DNA of 63,139 bases from Candidatus Cloacimonadota bacterium (GTDB lineage Bacteria > Cloacimonadota > Cloacimonadia > Cloacimonadales > Cloacimonadaceae), in NCBI GenBank assembly GCA_012728875.1, contig JAAYEF010000020.1, positions 1 through 63,139 of the forward strand, in the 5' to 3' direction. Below, piece after piece: positions 35,986 through 45,677 of the stretch. The notes under the pieces were generated by a model. It was not told the DNA's origin, made no database searches, and saw nothing but the letters and a program-made list of their open reading frames with translations. Each line of letters starts with the position of its first letter. The first letter of the stretch is position 1. Position numbers and translations under genes: made by a program.

Positions 35986-36633
35986 ATGCCCAAAACTCAG
36001 ATCGCCGCATCGGTGTTATCCTGCGATTTTGGCAATCTGGAAAAGGAACTGCAGGCTGTTGGCAGCGCTGATATGCTGCATTTGGATGTGATGGATGGCC
36101 ATTTTGTGCCCAATCTCAGCTTCGGCCAGCCCTTGATAAAAAAGGTCAGACAGCTCTCCCCCCTTCCGCTGGATGCCCATCTCATGGTCACAAACCCCGC
36201 TGAATATGTGGATCCCCTTGCTGATCTTGGAGTTAACTGGCTCAGCTTTCATCAGGAATGCGAATATCACGTCCACCGTCTTGTCCAGCGGATCAAAGAC
36301 CGCGGCATGAAGGCTGGCATCGCGCTCAACCCCGCCGCACCCATCTCCACCTTGGAATGCATCCTGCCCGAGTTGGACTACGTTTTGCTCATGAGCGTCA
36401 ATCCCGGCTTCTCGGGGCAAAAGTTCATCCCCTTCGTTTTGGAAAAAGTGAGACAACTGAAAAGCTGGATCGAGGAAAAACAGCTTTCCACCCTCATCGA
36501 AGTGGATGGCGGCGTAAATTCAGATAATTCCGCCGCTTTGATCTCCGCCGGTGCCGATATCCTGGTTTCGGCTTCCCACATTTTTCAAAGTCTGAACTAT
36601 TCTGAAACCATCCGCAGTCTGCGTGGTTTTTAA
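35986..36633 (+). CDS. rpe: Ribulose-phosphate 3-epimerase
   Basis: Interconverts ribulose-5-P and xylulose-5-P. TIM-barrel signatures are ASVLSCDFGNL, HLDVMDGHFVPNLSFG, DAHLMVTNP, MSVNPGFSGQKFIP and EVDGGVNSDN. These include the metal-binding His/Asp residues. 215 residues, complete. Copy B of the dispersed repeat follows about 130 bases downstream. Confidence 0.95.
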   Translation: MPKTQIAASVLSCDFGNLEKELQAVGSADMLHLDVMDGHFVPNLSFGQPLIKKVRQLSPLPLDAHLMVTNPAEYVDPLADLGVNWLSFHQECEYHVHRLVQRIKDRGMKAGIALNPAAPISTLECILPELDYVLLMSVNPGFSGQKFIPFVLEKVRQLKSWIEEKQLSTLIEVDGGVNSDNSAALISAGADILVSASHIFQSLNYSETIRSLRGF

Positions 36634-36763
36634 GCTCTCACTACCCATGATGGTTCTGCAACCCCACCATACAAACGCAACACATCAAATCCTTACACAG
36701 TTTGCAAATTTTGCAAGCCCAAACCTTCTCCTCCTAAATATTTGCCCGTCTTTTATCCGTTGG

Positions 36764-36843
36764 GTCCTCGTATCCCTCCCGCCCGGAGGCGGGTGTTTGA
36801 CGGGTGCGAAGCAAATGCAAATCGGGCACGGGCCAAGGAGGGA
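36764..36843 (+). repeat. Dispersed structured repeat, copy B
   Basis: The hairpin CCCGCC-CGGA-GGCGGG (36778-36793) is followed by GACGGGTGCGAAGCAA and GGGCACGGGCCAAGGAGGGA. TCCCT (36773-36777) can pair with AGGGA (36839-36843), enclosing the element. It is very similar to copy A over about 60 bases. It ends 49 bases before the ffh start. The whole rpe-ffh gap (36634-36891) otherwise shows only a short ATGGT/ACCAT inverted repeat near 36650. Confidence 0.65.
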
Positions 36844-36891
36844 ACTGCCCTGAAGCCATGAAAAATAGATTTTACCCCAAAGGGAAGATAA

Positions 36892-38229
36892 ATGTTTAAC
36901 AGCCTCTCTGAAAAACTGGATAAAGTATTTCGCAACATCAGCGGCAAAGGCTATCTCACCGAACAAAACATCAAGGACGCCCTGCGCGAAATCCGCATGG
37001 CTCTTTTGGAAGCCGACGTCAACTTCCGCATCGTGAAAAACTTTGTGGCGGAAGTGGAAAAGCGCGCTCTGGGTGTGGAGGTGATGAAATCCCTCACCCC
37101 GGGCCAGCAGGTGATCAAGATCGTTCACGAGCAGCTCATCGCGTTGATGGACACCGAAGATTTTGAACTGAAAGCCTATAACAACCGCCTCACCAAGGTG
37201 ATGATGGTGGGCTTGCAGGGTTCCGGAAAAACCACCGCCTGCGCCAAGCTTGCCCTGCATTTCCGCAAAAAGAACATCAAACCCATGATGGTGGCTTGCG
37301 ACGTTTACCGTCCCGCCGCCGTGGACCAGCTTCAAACCCTCGGCAAGCAGATCAGCATCCCCGTGATTTCCCAAGACACCAAGGATGTGATCAAAATTGC
37401 CGACACCGCTTTGCGCCAAGCCCAGAAGGACATGGTGAACCTTCTTCTGTTCGACACCGCCGGACGCCTGCATATCGACGAAGAAATGATGGACGAAGTG
37501 GTTCGCCTCAAATCCTTTGTGAAGCCGGACTACATCTTCTTTGTGGCAGACGCCATGACGGGTCAGGAAGCCGTGAACGTGGCAAAAGAGTTTTATGACA
37601 AACTGGCTTTCGACGCCGTGATCCTCACCAAGCTGGATGGCGACGCCCGCGGAGGAGCCGCTCTTTCCATCAAGGCGGTCACGGAAAAGCCGGTGGCTTT
37701 TGTGGGCACCGGAGAAAAAGTGGGAGATCTGGAGGTCTTCTATCCAGACCGCATGGCATCACGCATCCTGGGCATGGGCGACGTTCTCACCCTCATCGAA
37801 AAAGCCGAGGAAGCGGTCGATGCCAAGGAAAGCGAAAAACTGGCAAAAAAGATGCTCAAAAACCAGTTTACTTTCAACGACTTCCTGAAACAACTGCAGA
37901 GCATCAAAAAGATGGGTTCCCTGGAATCCATCATCAGGATGCTTCCCGGCTTGGGCCGCAAGCTTCCCGCTGATCTCAAAATCGACGACAATGCGCTCAA
38001 ACACGTGGAAGCCATCATCCAATCCATGACGGATAAAGAACGCGAAAAACCGGATATCCTCAACGGCAGCAGAAGATTGCGCATCGCCAAAGGCAGCGGT
38101 CGCACCGTGATGGAGGTGAACCGCCTCATCCGCCAATTTGAAGACATGAAAAAAATGATGAAAAAGTTTTCCACCCCCCAAGGCATGAAGGATCTGGAAA
38201 AAATGATGAATCAAACTAATCAGCCATAA
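36892..38229 (+). CDS. ffh: Signal recognition particle protein Ffh
   Basis: SRP54 GTPase, 445 residues. It has an N domain, a G domain (GLQGSGKTT, DVYRPAAVDQL, DTAGRLHID, TKLDGDARGG) and a methionine-rich M domain (GSGRTVMEVNRLI, then MKKMMKKFSTPQGMKDLEKMM). It delivers nascent inner-membrane proteins to FtsY. No 4.5S RNA was recognised nearby. It lies ten bases upstream of the giant secreted protein gene. Confidence 0.95.
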   Translation: MFNSLSEKLDKVFRNISGKGYLTEQNIKDALREIRMALLEADVNFRIVKNFVAEVEKRALGVEVMKSLTPGQQVIKIVHEQLIALMDTEDFELKAYNNRLTKVMMVGLQGSGKTTACAKLALHFRKKNIKPMMVACDVYRPAAVDQLQTLGKQISIPVISQDTKDVIKIADTALRQAQKDMVNLLLFDTAGRLHIDEEMMDEVVRLKSFVKPDYIFFVADAMTGQEAVNVAKEFYDKLAFDAVILTKLDGDARGGAALSIKAVTEKPVAFVGTGEKVGDLEVFYPDRMASRILGMGDVLTLIEKAEEAVDAKESEKLAKKMLKNQFTFNDFLKQLQSIKKMGSLESIIRMLPGLGRKLPADLKIDDNALKHVEAIIQSMTDKEREKPDILNGSRRLRIAKGSGRTVMEVNRLIRQFEDMKKMMKKFSTPQGMKDLEKMMNQTNQP

Positions 38230-38239
38230 AGGAGAACAG

Positions 38240-41200
38240 ATGAAACGACTCATTATCATGATGTCTCTGCTGCTGGCAATCTTTGGATTGACCGCGCAGG
38301 TCATCACCACCGGAAGCGGAACAAACTCCGTAACCGTATTATCCTCCTCAGCATCTGAAACTGTTTTGCAGTATCAGATTGGTAATTTTGAACAGAAACC
38401 GGTAACCATCGCCCAAGAGAAATGGTTCTACGTGACGCTTCCCAAGGAAGGGATCACGCAGGAAAAAGGCTTTCCACAGCTGCCGGTTTTCAATCGCAGC
38501 ATCATCATTGATGATTCCAGCCTCATGAAAGTGGAGCTTTTTGACGTTAAATATCAGGACTACAATGTCCCTGTGGCGCCGTCCAAAGGCGTGCTCACAC
38601 GTGACGTCAATCCAGCATCCGTGCCCTACAGTTTTGGCGATGCCTATGAAAAGGACGAATTTTGGCCTCGCAATGTCGCACAGCTTTCCGAACCCTACAT
38701 TTTAAGAGACTACCGCGGCATCGTGGTGCAAACCAACCCCTTTGCCTACAACCCCGTCACCCAAACCCTGCGTGTCTATACTTCTTTCAAGGTCAGGGTT
38801 TACAGCTCTGGAACGGACCACGTAAACACCATCACCAGAAGCCGGGACAGCATCTCCCGTGATTTTGTTTCCATCTATGAAAACCAATTCCTGAACTGGG
38901 ACAGCCATCGCTATACCCCTGTAAGTGACAGCTTTGGCAAATTGCTCGTCATCTGCCACAGCAATTTCATGACCACCATTCGGCCCTACGTGAATTGGAA
39001 AATCCAAAAGGGTATTGACACTGAACTTGTGGAATGGTCCACCATCGGAACCACTGCAGCACAGCTTCAAACCTACATTCAAAACCGCTATAACGCAGAT
39101 AACAGCCTCACCTTTGTTCAGATCGTAGGCGACGCGCCCCAGATCCCCACACTTTCCAGCGGCGGCGGCGGCGCCGACCCTGTCTTCTCTTTGGTGGCAG
39201 GAAGTGACGACTATCCAGACATTTTTATTGGACGCTTTTCTGCAGAAACAACCGCCCAAGTCACTGCCCAAATCAATAAAGTGATCGCCAGTGAAAGAGA
39301 CTTTACCACTTCAGACACCTGGCTGAGACAAGCCATGGGCATTGCCTCCAACGAAGGCGGTTCCGGTGCTGATAACAATGAAACAGATATCCAACACATG
39401 AATGTCATCCGCACAAAATTGCTCAACTATGGCTACACTACCGTTGATCAAGTTTACGATCCCGGTGCTTCTGCCTCCACAGTCACCACCAACGTCAATG
39501 CCGGCAGAGCGGTGATCAACTATGTGGGTCACGGCGCAGACACCTATTGGGTCACCACCAATTTCAACAACACCAACGCCACCAACCTCACAAATGGCAC
39601 CAAAGCTCCCGTGATCATGGACGTTGCTTGTGTAAATGGAAACTTCGTGTCCCAGACCTGCTTCGCGGAAGCTTGGCAGCGCAATGCCAACGGCGGTTCC
39701 GTGGCAATATATGCCTCCACCATCAACCAATCCTGGGCTTCCCCCATGCGCGCTCAGGATGAGTTTACAGACCTCCTCATTGCCAATTCCAAAACCACCG
39801 TGGGCGGCCTGTATTACAACTCTTCCTGTAATATGATGGATAACTACGGTTCAGACGGCGTGAATATGTTCAAAACCTGGCATATCTTTGGTGATGCCTC
39901 CATGCTGATGCGCACCAAAACACCCGTCGCCATGAGCGTGACCCACCCTGCCACCATCATTATGGGTGGCACATCTCTCACGGTCAACACTGGCGTGGCA
40001 AATGCCCTCGTTGCCGTCACTTACAACAACACCATTTATGGCAGAGCGGTCACCAATTCCTCTGGAACAGCCACGATCACCTTGAGTAATCCCCCCAGCG
40101 GAATTATCTCCTACACCATCACTGCCACTGCTTTTGATCGGGTCACCTATGTGGGCACCATCAATCAGATTGCCGCCTCTGGACCATATATGAACGTCAC
40201 CAGCGTGGTTTATGCGGATAGCAATAACAACCAGCCGGAATACGACGAAGCCGGACGCTTCAACGTCACCTTCAAAAATGAAGGCAGTTCCACCGCTTCC
40301 AATGTAACGGCAACCCTCACCACCAGCACTGCCGGGATTACCATCACGGATAACAGCGAAACCATCACCTCCCTGGCAGCCGGTGCTTCCGTCACCAAAA
40401 CCCAAGCTTACAGCATCTCGATCGCCAACAACATCGCCAATGGCACTGTGGCTAATTTTGCCATCACCATGACCATGAGCGGACAAGACCCCTGGGTTTA
40501 TAATTTCACCCAGACCATCAACGCTCCCGCCCTCGAATTCGGAGATATGAACATCACCGAAATCAGCGGCAATGACAACGGTGTCTTCGATCCAGGTGAA
40601 ACCGTCAACGTTTCCATCATCTTGAAAAACACCGGTGCCGCAGCTTCCACGAACGGAACGGCAACCTTGAGCTGCAGCACGTCCGGGATTACGATTGTGG
40701 AGAACAGTGACAGCTTCACAGCCATTTCTTCCAACGGCGAAAAAACCCTTACTTTCAAGGTTTCCGCAAATTCCTCCGTATCCCAGGGAACCTTGGCTGC
40801 CTTGAATTTCAACGCCACCGCCGGTCAATACAATGCCAGCGTCATAAAAGAAGTGGAAATTGGAGCCCCGCTGGAACTTGTGATTGGCACCGGTACATCC
40901 ACACAAACTTATCCTCTGGATCGCTATTACAACTATAGCACTCACGAAGCCATCTATCTGGCTTCCGAGATTGGCAGCCCCGGCACCATTAAATCCATAG
41001 CCTATCAAAAAGCCAGTGGTGCGGACCTCAATCCCATTGAAGCCGTCTCGGTTTATATGAAAAACACCACGGATTCCAGCCTAAGCGGTGGGACTTATTC
41101 ACTCACCGGCTACACTCTTGTTTACAGAGGAAACTGGCCAAATGATGCCACCAGTGGTTGGATGGAAATTGATTTGGACAACATGTTTCTCTACGGTGGC

Positions 41201-44200
41201 GCCAACCTCTCCATTTTGGTAGTAAAGGATTACCAATATTGGACTTCTTCCTATCCCTACTGGACTTACACCACTTCAAGCCAGAACCGCGCCAGACAAC
41301 AACGGAACGACATCAGTCAACCCACTTCGCTGACCGCGTCCACAAACCTGCCAAACCTGCGTTTGAAGCTGTTCCCCGCTGCAGAAATACTGCTTCCACC
41401 CCAAAACCTGACCGCTGAAGCGAGTCATCGCAGCGTTAAGCTTAATTGGGAGGCACCCGCCAGTGGAACTCCTACCGGATACAAAATCTACCGGAACAAC
41501 TCTGCTCTCACCACGGTTACGAACCTCACCTACAACGATACCGCAGTAAGCAACGGAACCACTTACAATTACAAGGTTACAGCCCTTTACGATGGCGAAG
41601 AATCCGACGCTTCAAACACAGTCACTGCCACCCCGAATATGTTCGCACCCACAAACCTGGTCGCCGATGGCGGCAACAGCGTTGTGATGCTTTCCTGGAA
41701 CGCCGCGCAGGGACGTGAAGCCGATGAAACCCCGGAACTTGGTGAAAAAAGCCGCGCCATCAGCAGCTATAGGGTTTATCGTGATGGAAGCGCTCTAACC
41801 ACAGTGACCGGCACCAGCTACAACGACACTGACGTGAGCAATGGCACCACCTACAGCTACCATGTGACCACCATCTACAGCAACCCAGCTGGTGAATCCG
41901 ACCCTTCAAACACTGCCTCTGGCACGCCAAACCAAATCAGTGAAGTCATCCTCGGAAGCGGAACTGGAAACACAGGCAGTAGTGAGGCCTGCCCTATCAA
42001 CGTTTACTATCAAAGCCTGCACGGTCAGTCGGTATATACCAAGACTGAATTGAACGCTGCCGGCGTCGTCGGGCCCACCATGATCACCAAGATCGGTTTT
42101 AACGTGACTGGGACACCCGCCTTGGCCATGCCAAACTACATCATCCGCATGGGACACACCTCGGCAAGCAACGTTTCAAGCTGGATTCCTGCCACAAGCA
42201 TAAGCACGGTTTGGACTTCCACTTCATATCAGCCAAGCTCCACAGGCTGGGATATGCTGACCCTTACCACTCCTTTCGAATGGAACGGTGTGGACAACAT
42301 CGTGGTGGATACAGCTTTTGGGCGTATCGGATCCTACAATAGCTCCGGAAAGGTTCAATACACAAGCACTTCCAACGGATATCGGTTTGCGCGAAATGAC
42401 TCTTCCGACCAGACCAACACCTTCAGCGGCGGCAGCACCTCCTCATACCGGCCAAACCTGAAACTGATTCTGCAGCCCCTCGCAACTGGACCCGCCATTG
42501 CCGCGGAACCAGAATCCATTTCCAAAACTGTCTATGAAGGAAGCAGCGACATAGCCAGCCTCGCCATCCGCAACACTGGAACCGAAGTTCTGAACTGGAG
42601 CACGCCTTCCAGCTTTGCCGCCTGGGGAAGCGTTTCACCCACATCTGGAACCATCCAGCCCGGCGGAAGCAGCGAACTCACTCTGACCCTGAGCGCTGGG
42701 ACCCTGACACTTGGGAACTACAATGCCAACCTGGTGATTACTTCCAATGCTGAGAACCACCCCAGTCTGAGCGTTCCCGTTACCATGACCGTGAAACCCG
42801 AGCCGCAGCCCATCCGTTTTGTGGCGGAGTGGGAGCCGGCTAAAGGCGCCGTGGTTGCTTATGTAGGCGGCACTGGTTTTGGCCTGCCCACATCTGTTCT
42901 TGCTGATCTCTCCACCCGCGGCAAGCTGTATGTCTTGGTCACCTCCACATACCAAAACACGGCACGCAATCAGCTCCAAAATGGCGGCGCAACCATGAGC
43001 AACGTGGAATTTATCGTTCGCAACGGAGTAAACACATACTGGACCCGTGATTACTCCGCTTGGACCGTTTTCGATGCCACTGGCGAAATGGCGTTGATCG
43101 ACTTCGAATACAACCGCCCCCGACCCTACGATAACGCTGTGCCCGCAGCCTTGGCAAGCTACTTCAATATGGACTTCACCTACATGCCATTAACCACCAC
43201 CGGTGGAAACACCATGACCGATGGAAACGGCAAGATGATGTCCACCACACTCACCCAAACTGAAAACAGCAGCTACACCCTGAGCCAGATTGAAGACCTG
43301 GTGAGCGAATATCTGGGCGTGAACGAATACATCATGTATGCCGATCCGCTGGCAAATTCAAGCATCGACCACATCGACTGCCATGCCAAGATTTTGGACG
43401 TGGACAAAGTGATGGTGGCACGCGTGCCTTCAAATCACCAAAACTACACTGCCTTGGAAAACGTGGCGAACCTGTTTGCCAACAAAACTTCAAGCTATGG
43501 AACGCCTTACAAGGTGTATCGAGTTGACCAAAGCTCGAACAACGAGCCGTACGCAAACTCCTTCATCTATAACGGGAAGATTTACGTTCCCCAGTGGAAT
43601 TCCACTGCCTCCAGCTACGATACCGCCGCCATCGCAGCCTATCAGGCCGCCATGCCAGGCTACACTGTGCAAGGCTATTACAACAGCTCCTGGCTGTCCG
43701 ACGATGCCCTGCACTGCCGTGTAAACACCATTCACGACAGCCAGCTTATTCACCTTTGGCACCAGCCCCACACTTCGGCAATGGCAAACAGCAGCATCGT
43801 TGTGGATGTGCAAATCACACACCACAACCCGCTGACTCCTGCCAACACCTATGTGGCCTACCGTCACGGCGCCACAGGACAGTGGCAATATGTCACGCTC
43901 ACCCACGTTTCAGGAAAGCAGTGGACGGCTTCAATTCCCACTCCCGCCCTGGGTCAGATGCTCTACTACTACATTCTGGCGACGGACAACACCAGCCGCA
44001 GTGCCCTTATGCCGCTCTGTGGAGCCGGCGATCCCTTCGCCCTGCTGATCAACATTCCTTCGGCAAACAATGCTCCCACCATCGATCTGCCCGTTTATTT
44101 CGAATTTGACATGAACGGCAGCCTGGTGCTTGACTTTGCCCAATATGTGCATGATGAAGACGGCGATACGCTCACCCTCAACTACAGCGGAAACACCAAC

Positions 44201-44587
44201 GTGAACGTTGCCATCAACGGATTGACCGTGACCTTCACAGCCACCGAAAACTGGTATGGAGCCGAAAACCTCACTTTTACAGTGAGCGACGGAACCGATA
44301 ATGCCAGCGACACAGTGGAAGTGCGCGTGATACTGAATTGGCTGGCAACACCCGGCATCTCAATCACCTATGTGGATGCTGCCAACGACTACATCAAAGT
44401 TGAATGGAATGCTGTGCCCAACGCCAATTTCTACCAGGTGTGGGCAAGCGACAATCCCTACGATGGCTACAGCTTCCTGACTGAAACCACAGACACCCAC
44501 TTCAACGATATGAACCTTGGCTTGGCAAGACGCTTCTACAAAGTGTATGCTTCAAGCTCCTCCACGCTGCCTGCAGCCAAAAACTAA
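38240..44587 (+). CDS. Secreted C25 protease - peptidylarginine deiminase fusion
   Basis: 2115 residues. Signal peptide 1-20, gingipain-type prodomain, C25 domain (about 233-555; His431 in YVGHGAD, Cys464 in MDVACVNG, 33 apart as in RgpB), Ig-like and CARDB-like domains, two fibronectin III domains (about 1051-1233) each next to a similar lectin-like module, and a BACON-like domain (1420-1522). A Porphyromonas-type deiminase domain follows (1524-1840). Its predicted catalytic set Asp1604, His1711, Asp1713, Asn1773, Cys1826 is spaced 107/2/60/53, against 106/2/59/54 in PPAD. Then come an Ig-like domain, a cadherin-like domain and a last fibronectin-like domain. No type IX tail is obvious. AAGGAG precedes the ATG. 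Substrates are unknown. Confidence 0.9.
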   Translation: MKRLIIMMSLLLAIFGLTAQVITTGSGTNSVTVLSSSASETVLQYQIGNFEQKPVTIAQEKWFYVTLPKEGITQEKGFPQLPVFNRSIIIDDSSLMKVELFDVKYQDYNVPVAPSKGVLTRDVNPASVPYSFGDAYEKDEFWPRNVAQLSEPYILRDYRGIVVQTNPFAYNPVTQTLRVYTSFKVRVYSSGTDHVNTITRSRDSISRDFVSIYENQFLNWDSHRYTPVSDSFGKLLVICHSNFMTTIRPYVNWKIQKGIDTELVEWSTIGTTAAQLQTYIQNRYNADNSLTFVQIVGDAPQIPTLSSGGGGADPVFSLVAGSDDYPDIFIGRFSAETTAQVTAQINKVIASERDFTTSDTWLRQAMGIASNEGGSGADNNETDIQHMNVIRTKLLNYGYTTVDQVYDPGASASTVTTNVNAGRAVINYVGHGADTYWVTTNFNNTNATNLTNGTKAPVIMDVACVNGNFVSQTCFAEAWQRNANGGSVAIYASTINQSWASPMRAQDEFTDLLIANSKTTVGGLYYNSSCNMMDNYGSDGVNMFKTWHIFGDASMLMRTKTPVAMSVTHPATIIMGGTSLTVNTGVANALVAVTYNNTIYGRAVTNSSGTATITLSNPPSGIISYTITATAFDRVTYVGTINQIAASGPYMNVTSVVYADSNNNQPEYDEAGRFNVTFKNEGSSTASNVTATLTTSTAGITITDNSETITSLAAGASVTKTQAYSISIANNIANGTVANFAITMTMSGQDPWVYNFTQTINAPALEFGDMNITEISGNDNGVFDPGETVNVSIILKNTGAAASTNGTATLSCSTSGITIVENSDSFTAISSNGEKTLTFKVSANSSVSQGTLAALNFNATAGQYNASVIKEVEIGAPLELVIGTGTSTQTYPLDRYYNYSTHEAIYLASEIGSPGTIKSIAYQKASGADLNPIEAVSVYMKNTTDSSLSGGTYSLTGYTLVYRGNWPNDATSGWMEIDLDNMFLYGGANLSILVVKDYQYWTSSYPYWTYTTSSQNRARQQRNDISQPTSLTASTNLPNLRLKLFPAAEILLPPQNLTAEASHRSVKLNWEAPASGTPTGYKIYRNNSALTTVTNLTYNDTAVSNGTTYNYKVTALYDGEESDASNTVTATPNMFAPTNLVADGGNSVVMLSWNAAQGREADETPELGEKSRAISSYRVYRDGSALTTVTGTSYNDTDVSNGTTYSYHVTTIYSNPAGESDPSNTASGTPNQISEVILGSGTGNTGSSEACPINVYYQSLHGQSVYTKTELNAAGVVGPTMITKIGFNVTGTPALAMPNYIIRMGHTSASNVSSWIPATSISTVWTSTSYQPSSTGWDMLTLTTPFEWNGVDNIVVDTAFGRIGSYNSSGKVQYTSTSNGYRFARNDSSDQTNTFSGGSTSSYRPNLKLILQPLATGPAIAAEPESISKTVYEGSSDIASLAIRNTGTEVLNWSTPSSFAAWGSVSPTSGTIQPGGSSELTLTLSAGTLTLGNYNANLVITSNAENHPSLSVPVTMTVKPEPQPIRFVAEWEPAKGAVVAYVGGTGFGLPTSVLADLSTRGKLYVLVTSTYQNTARNQLQNGGATMSNVEFIVRNGVNTYWTRDYSAWTVFDATGEMALIDFEYNRPRPYDNAVPAALASYFNMDFTYMPLTTTGGNTMTDGNGKMMSTTLTQTENSSYTLSQIEDLVSEYLGVNEYIMYADPLANSSIDHIDCHAKILDVDKVMVARVPSNHQNYTALENVANLFANKTSSYGTPYKVYRVDQSSNNEPYANSFIYNGKIYVPQWNSTASSYDTAAIAAYQAAMPGYTVQGYYNSSWLSDDALHCRVNTIHDSQLIHLWHQPHTSAMANSSIVVDVQITHHNPLTPANTYVAYRHGATGQWQYVTLTHVSGKQWTASIPTPALGQMLYYYILATDNTSRSALMPLCGAGDPFALLINIPSANNAPTIDLPVYFEFDMNGSLVLDFAQYVHDEDGDTLTLNYSGNTNVNVAINGLTVTFTATENWYGAENLTFTVSDGTDNASDTVEVRVILNWLATPGISITYVDAANDYIKVEWNAVPNANFYQVWASDNPYDGYSFLTETTDTHFNDMNLGLARRFYKVYASSSSTLPAAKN

Positions 44588-44609
44588 ACCTACTAACTCT
44601 AATAATACA

Positions 44610-44634
44610 GGCCCGGTTTTTGCCGGGCCTTTTA
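44610..44634 (+). terminator. Rho-independent terminator after fusion gene
   Basis: GGCCCGG (44610-44616), a six-base loop, CCGGGCC (44623-44629), then TTTTATT. Confidence 0.9.
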
Positions 44635-44868
44635 TTGGTTCATGTTCAATTATCGTGAGATGAGACACAGGTCATAATTAAAACGTAAGGGAGATGTGAT
44701 CAAACAAAAATGTGTTGACAAATTATGTGCATGCTTCAGAAGAGTATCGTGCTATAAATATGATGACGTGATAAAATAGAAATCTGGTCTTTATAAGCTT
44801 AATTAGCTATTGTAATACTATATTATAGTAATTATTGTCACTATATTGTAAAATTAAGGAGAGATACG
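44635..44868 (+). promoter_or_regulatory. AT-rich upstream region with 15-bp palindrome
   Basis: Composition drops sharply in GC after the terminator. TTGACA is at 44715-44720 and TATAAA near 44753. A perfect palindrome TACTATA-T-TATAGTA at 44816-44830 lies about 40 bases before the start of the small membrane protein gene. It could be an operator, or two overlapping -10-like boxes. No function can be assigned from sequence alone. Confidence 0.35.
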
Positions 44869-45252
44869 ATGTCAAATATTCGGACATATGAGGAATTGAA
44901 AAAAGCTATCTACAGTTCAGGAAGCCAAATAAGTATTACTGATACTGAAGTTAAACGAGCCGTGAAAAAATCATTTGAATTGTCGACAGTACTGTTGTAT
45001 TTAGCAATTGCGCTTGTTGCAGTTGTAGGTATTGCAGCAGCAATAGCGATACTAAGAAATAAAGGTTTATTAGATACAGTACAATTAAAAATACGAGACT
45101 TTGAATTTATTGTGAAATTTCATAAGAATGTAGGCATGAGAACAATAACTGACATGAAACATAATTGGAAAATTACCGAACCAGTGTTACCCAATCACGA
45201 TTTTTTAGACTCTTGCGCGCCATTAGTTCTTACAAGAAAAATATCTGCATGA
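44869..45252 (+). CDS. Small single-pass membrane protein, unknown, AT-rich
   Basis: 127 residues. Soluble N-terminus (about 1-40), one strong membrane helix (about 44-65, VLLYLAIALVAVVGIAAAIAIL), then a basic C-terminal part. AAGGAGAG lies before the ATG. Base and codon usage (TTA, ATA, AGA, AAA) are far more AT-rich than the flanking genes, and it stands alone between two terminators. This suggests recent acquisition. No homologous family was recognised. Confidence 0.65.
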   Translation: MSNIRTYEELKKAIYSSGSQISITDTEVKRAVKKSFELSTVLLYLAIALVAVVGIAAAIAILRNKGLLDTVQLKIRDFEFIVKFHKNVGMRTITDMKHNWKITEPVLPNHDFLDSCAPLVLTRKISA

Positions 45253-45600
45253 ATATAAAGATAGCCCATGGAAGCAGCTATAGGTTGTTCCGAATGAGGT
45301 TGTAATTATTCTCGTTTGGGAGATCCTGTAGCTAAGGAATAGGTAAGTCAACCCCTATGCATTCTGGGATATCCCGGTGGCTATCTCGCATTTTATGTCT
45401 ATATCAGAACAACAATCATTTTCTCATTAGGCTCTGCCAATTTACACCACCCTATGAGACGGCACCCCTATTATTGGTGTTGTCTCCAATTTTGTCTCGG
45501 TATCCTTTTTACCCCAAACCAGAATTACTTGATACTCAACCTAAAGTCAAGCCAAAGAATCTATAGCATGACTATAGGTTGATTAGTAGGTGTTTATTGT
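45253..45600. other. AT-rich gene-free stretch downstream of the small membrane protein
   Basis: There are no supported genes. A 69-codon plus-strand reading (45357-45566) has no ribosome-binding site or motif. Composition remains unlike the flanks until the pckA terminator. No direct repeats bounding the islet were found by eye. Confidence 0.5.
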
Positions 45601-45622
45601 CCAGAGCCAAGAAGGGAAAAAG

Positions 45623-45651
45623 AAAAGGAGCCCTTTTAGCGGGCTCCTTTT
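45623..45651 (-). terminator. Terminator of pckA (bidirectional form)
   Basis: AAAAGGAGCCC (45623-45633) pairs with GGGCTCCTTTT (45641-45651). In the minus direction the stem ends in a T-run after pckA. The symmetric A/T flanks would also stop plus-strand transcription from the islet. Confidence 0.88.
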
Positions 45652-45677
45652 TATATTGGATTGTTTTGGTAGTTGGC

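Noticed and set aside
39851..41008. 385-codon minus-strand frame inside the fusion gene
   Set aside because: Gly/Asp/His-rich shadow of Thr/Asn-rich beta-domains on the other strand.
45357..45566. 69-codon frame in the AT-rich islet
   Set aside because: No ribosome site, no motif, and composition like the surrounding non-coding sequence.
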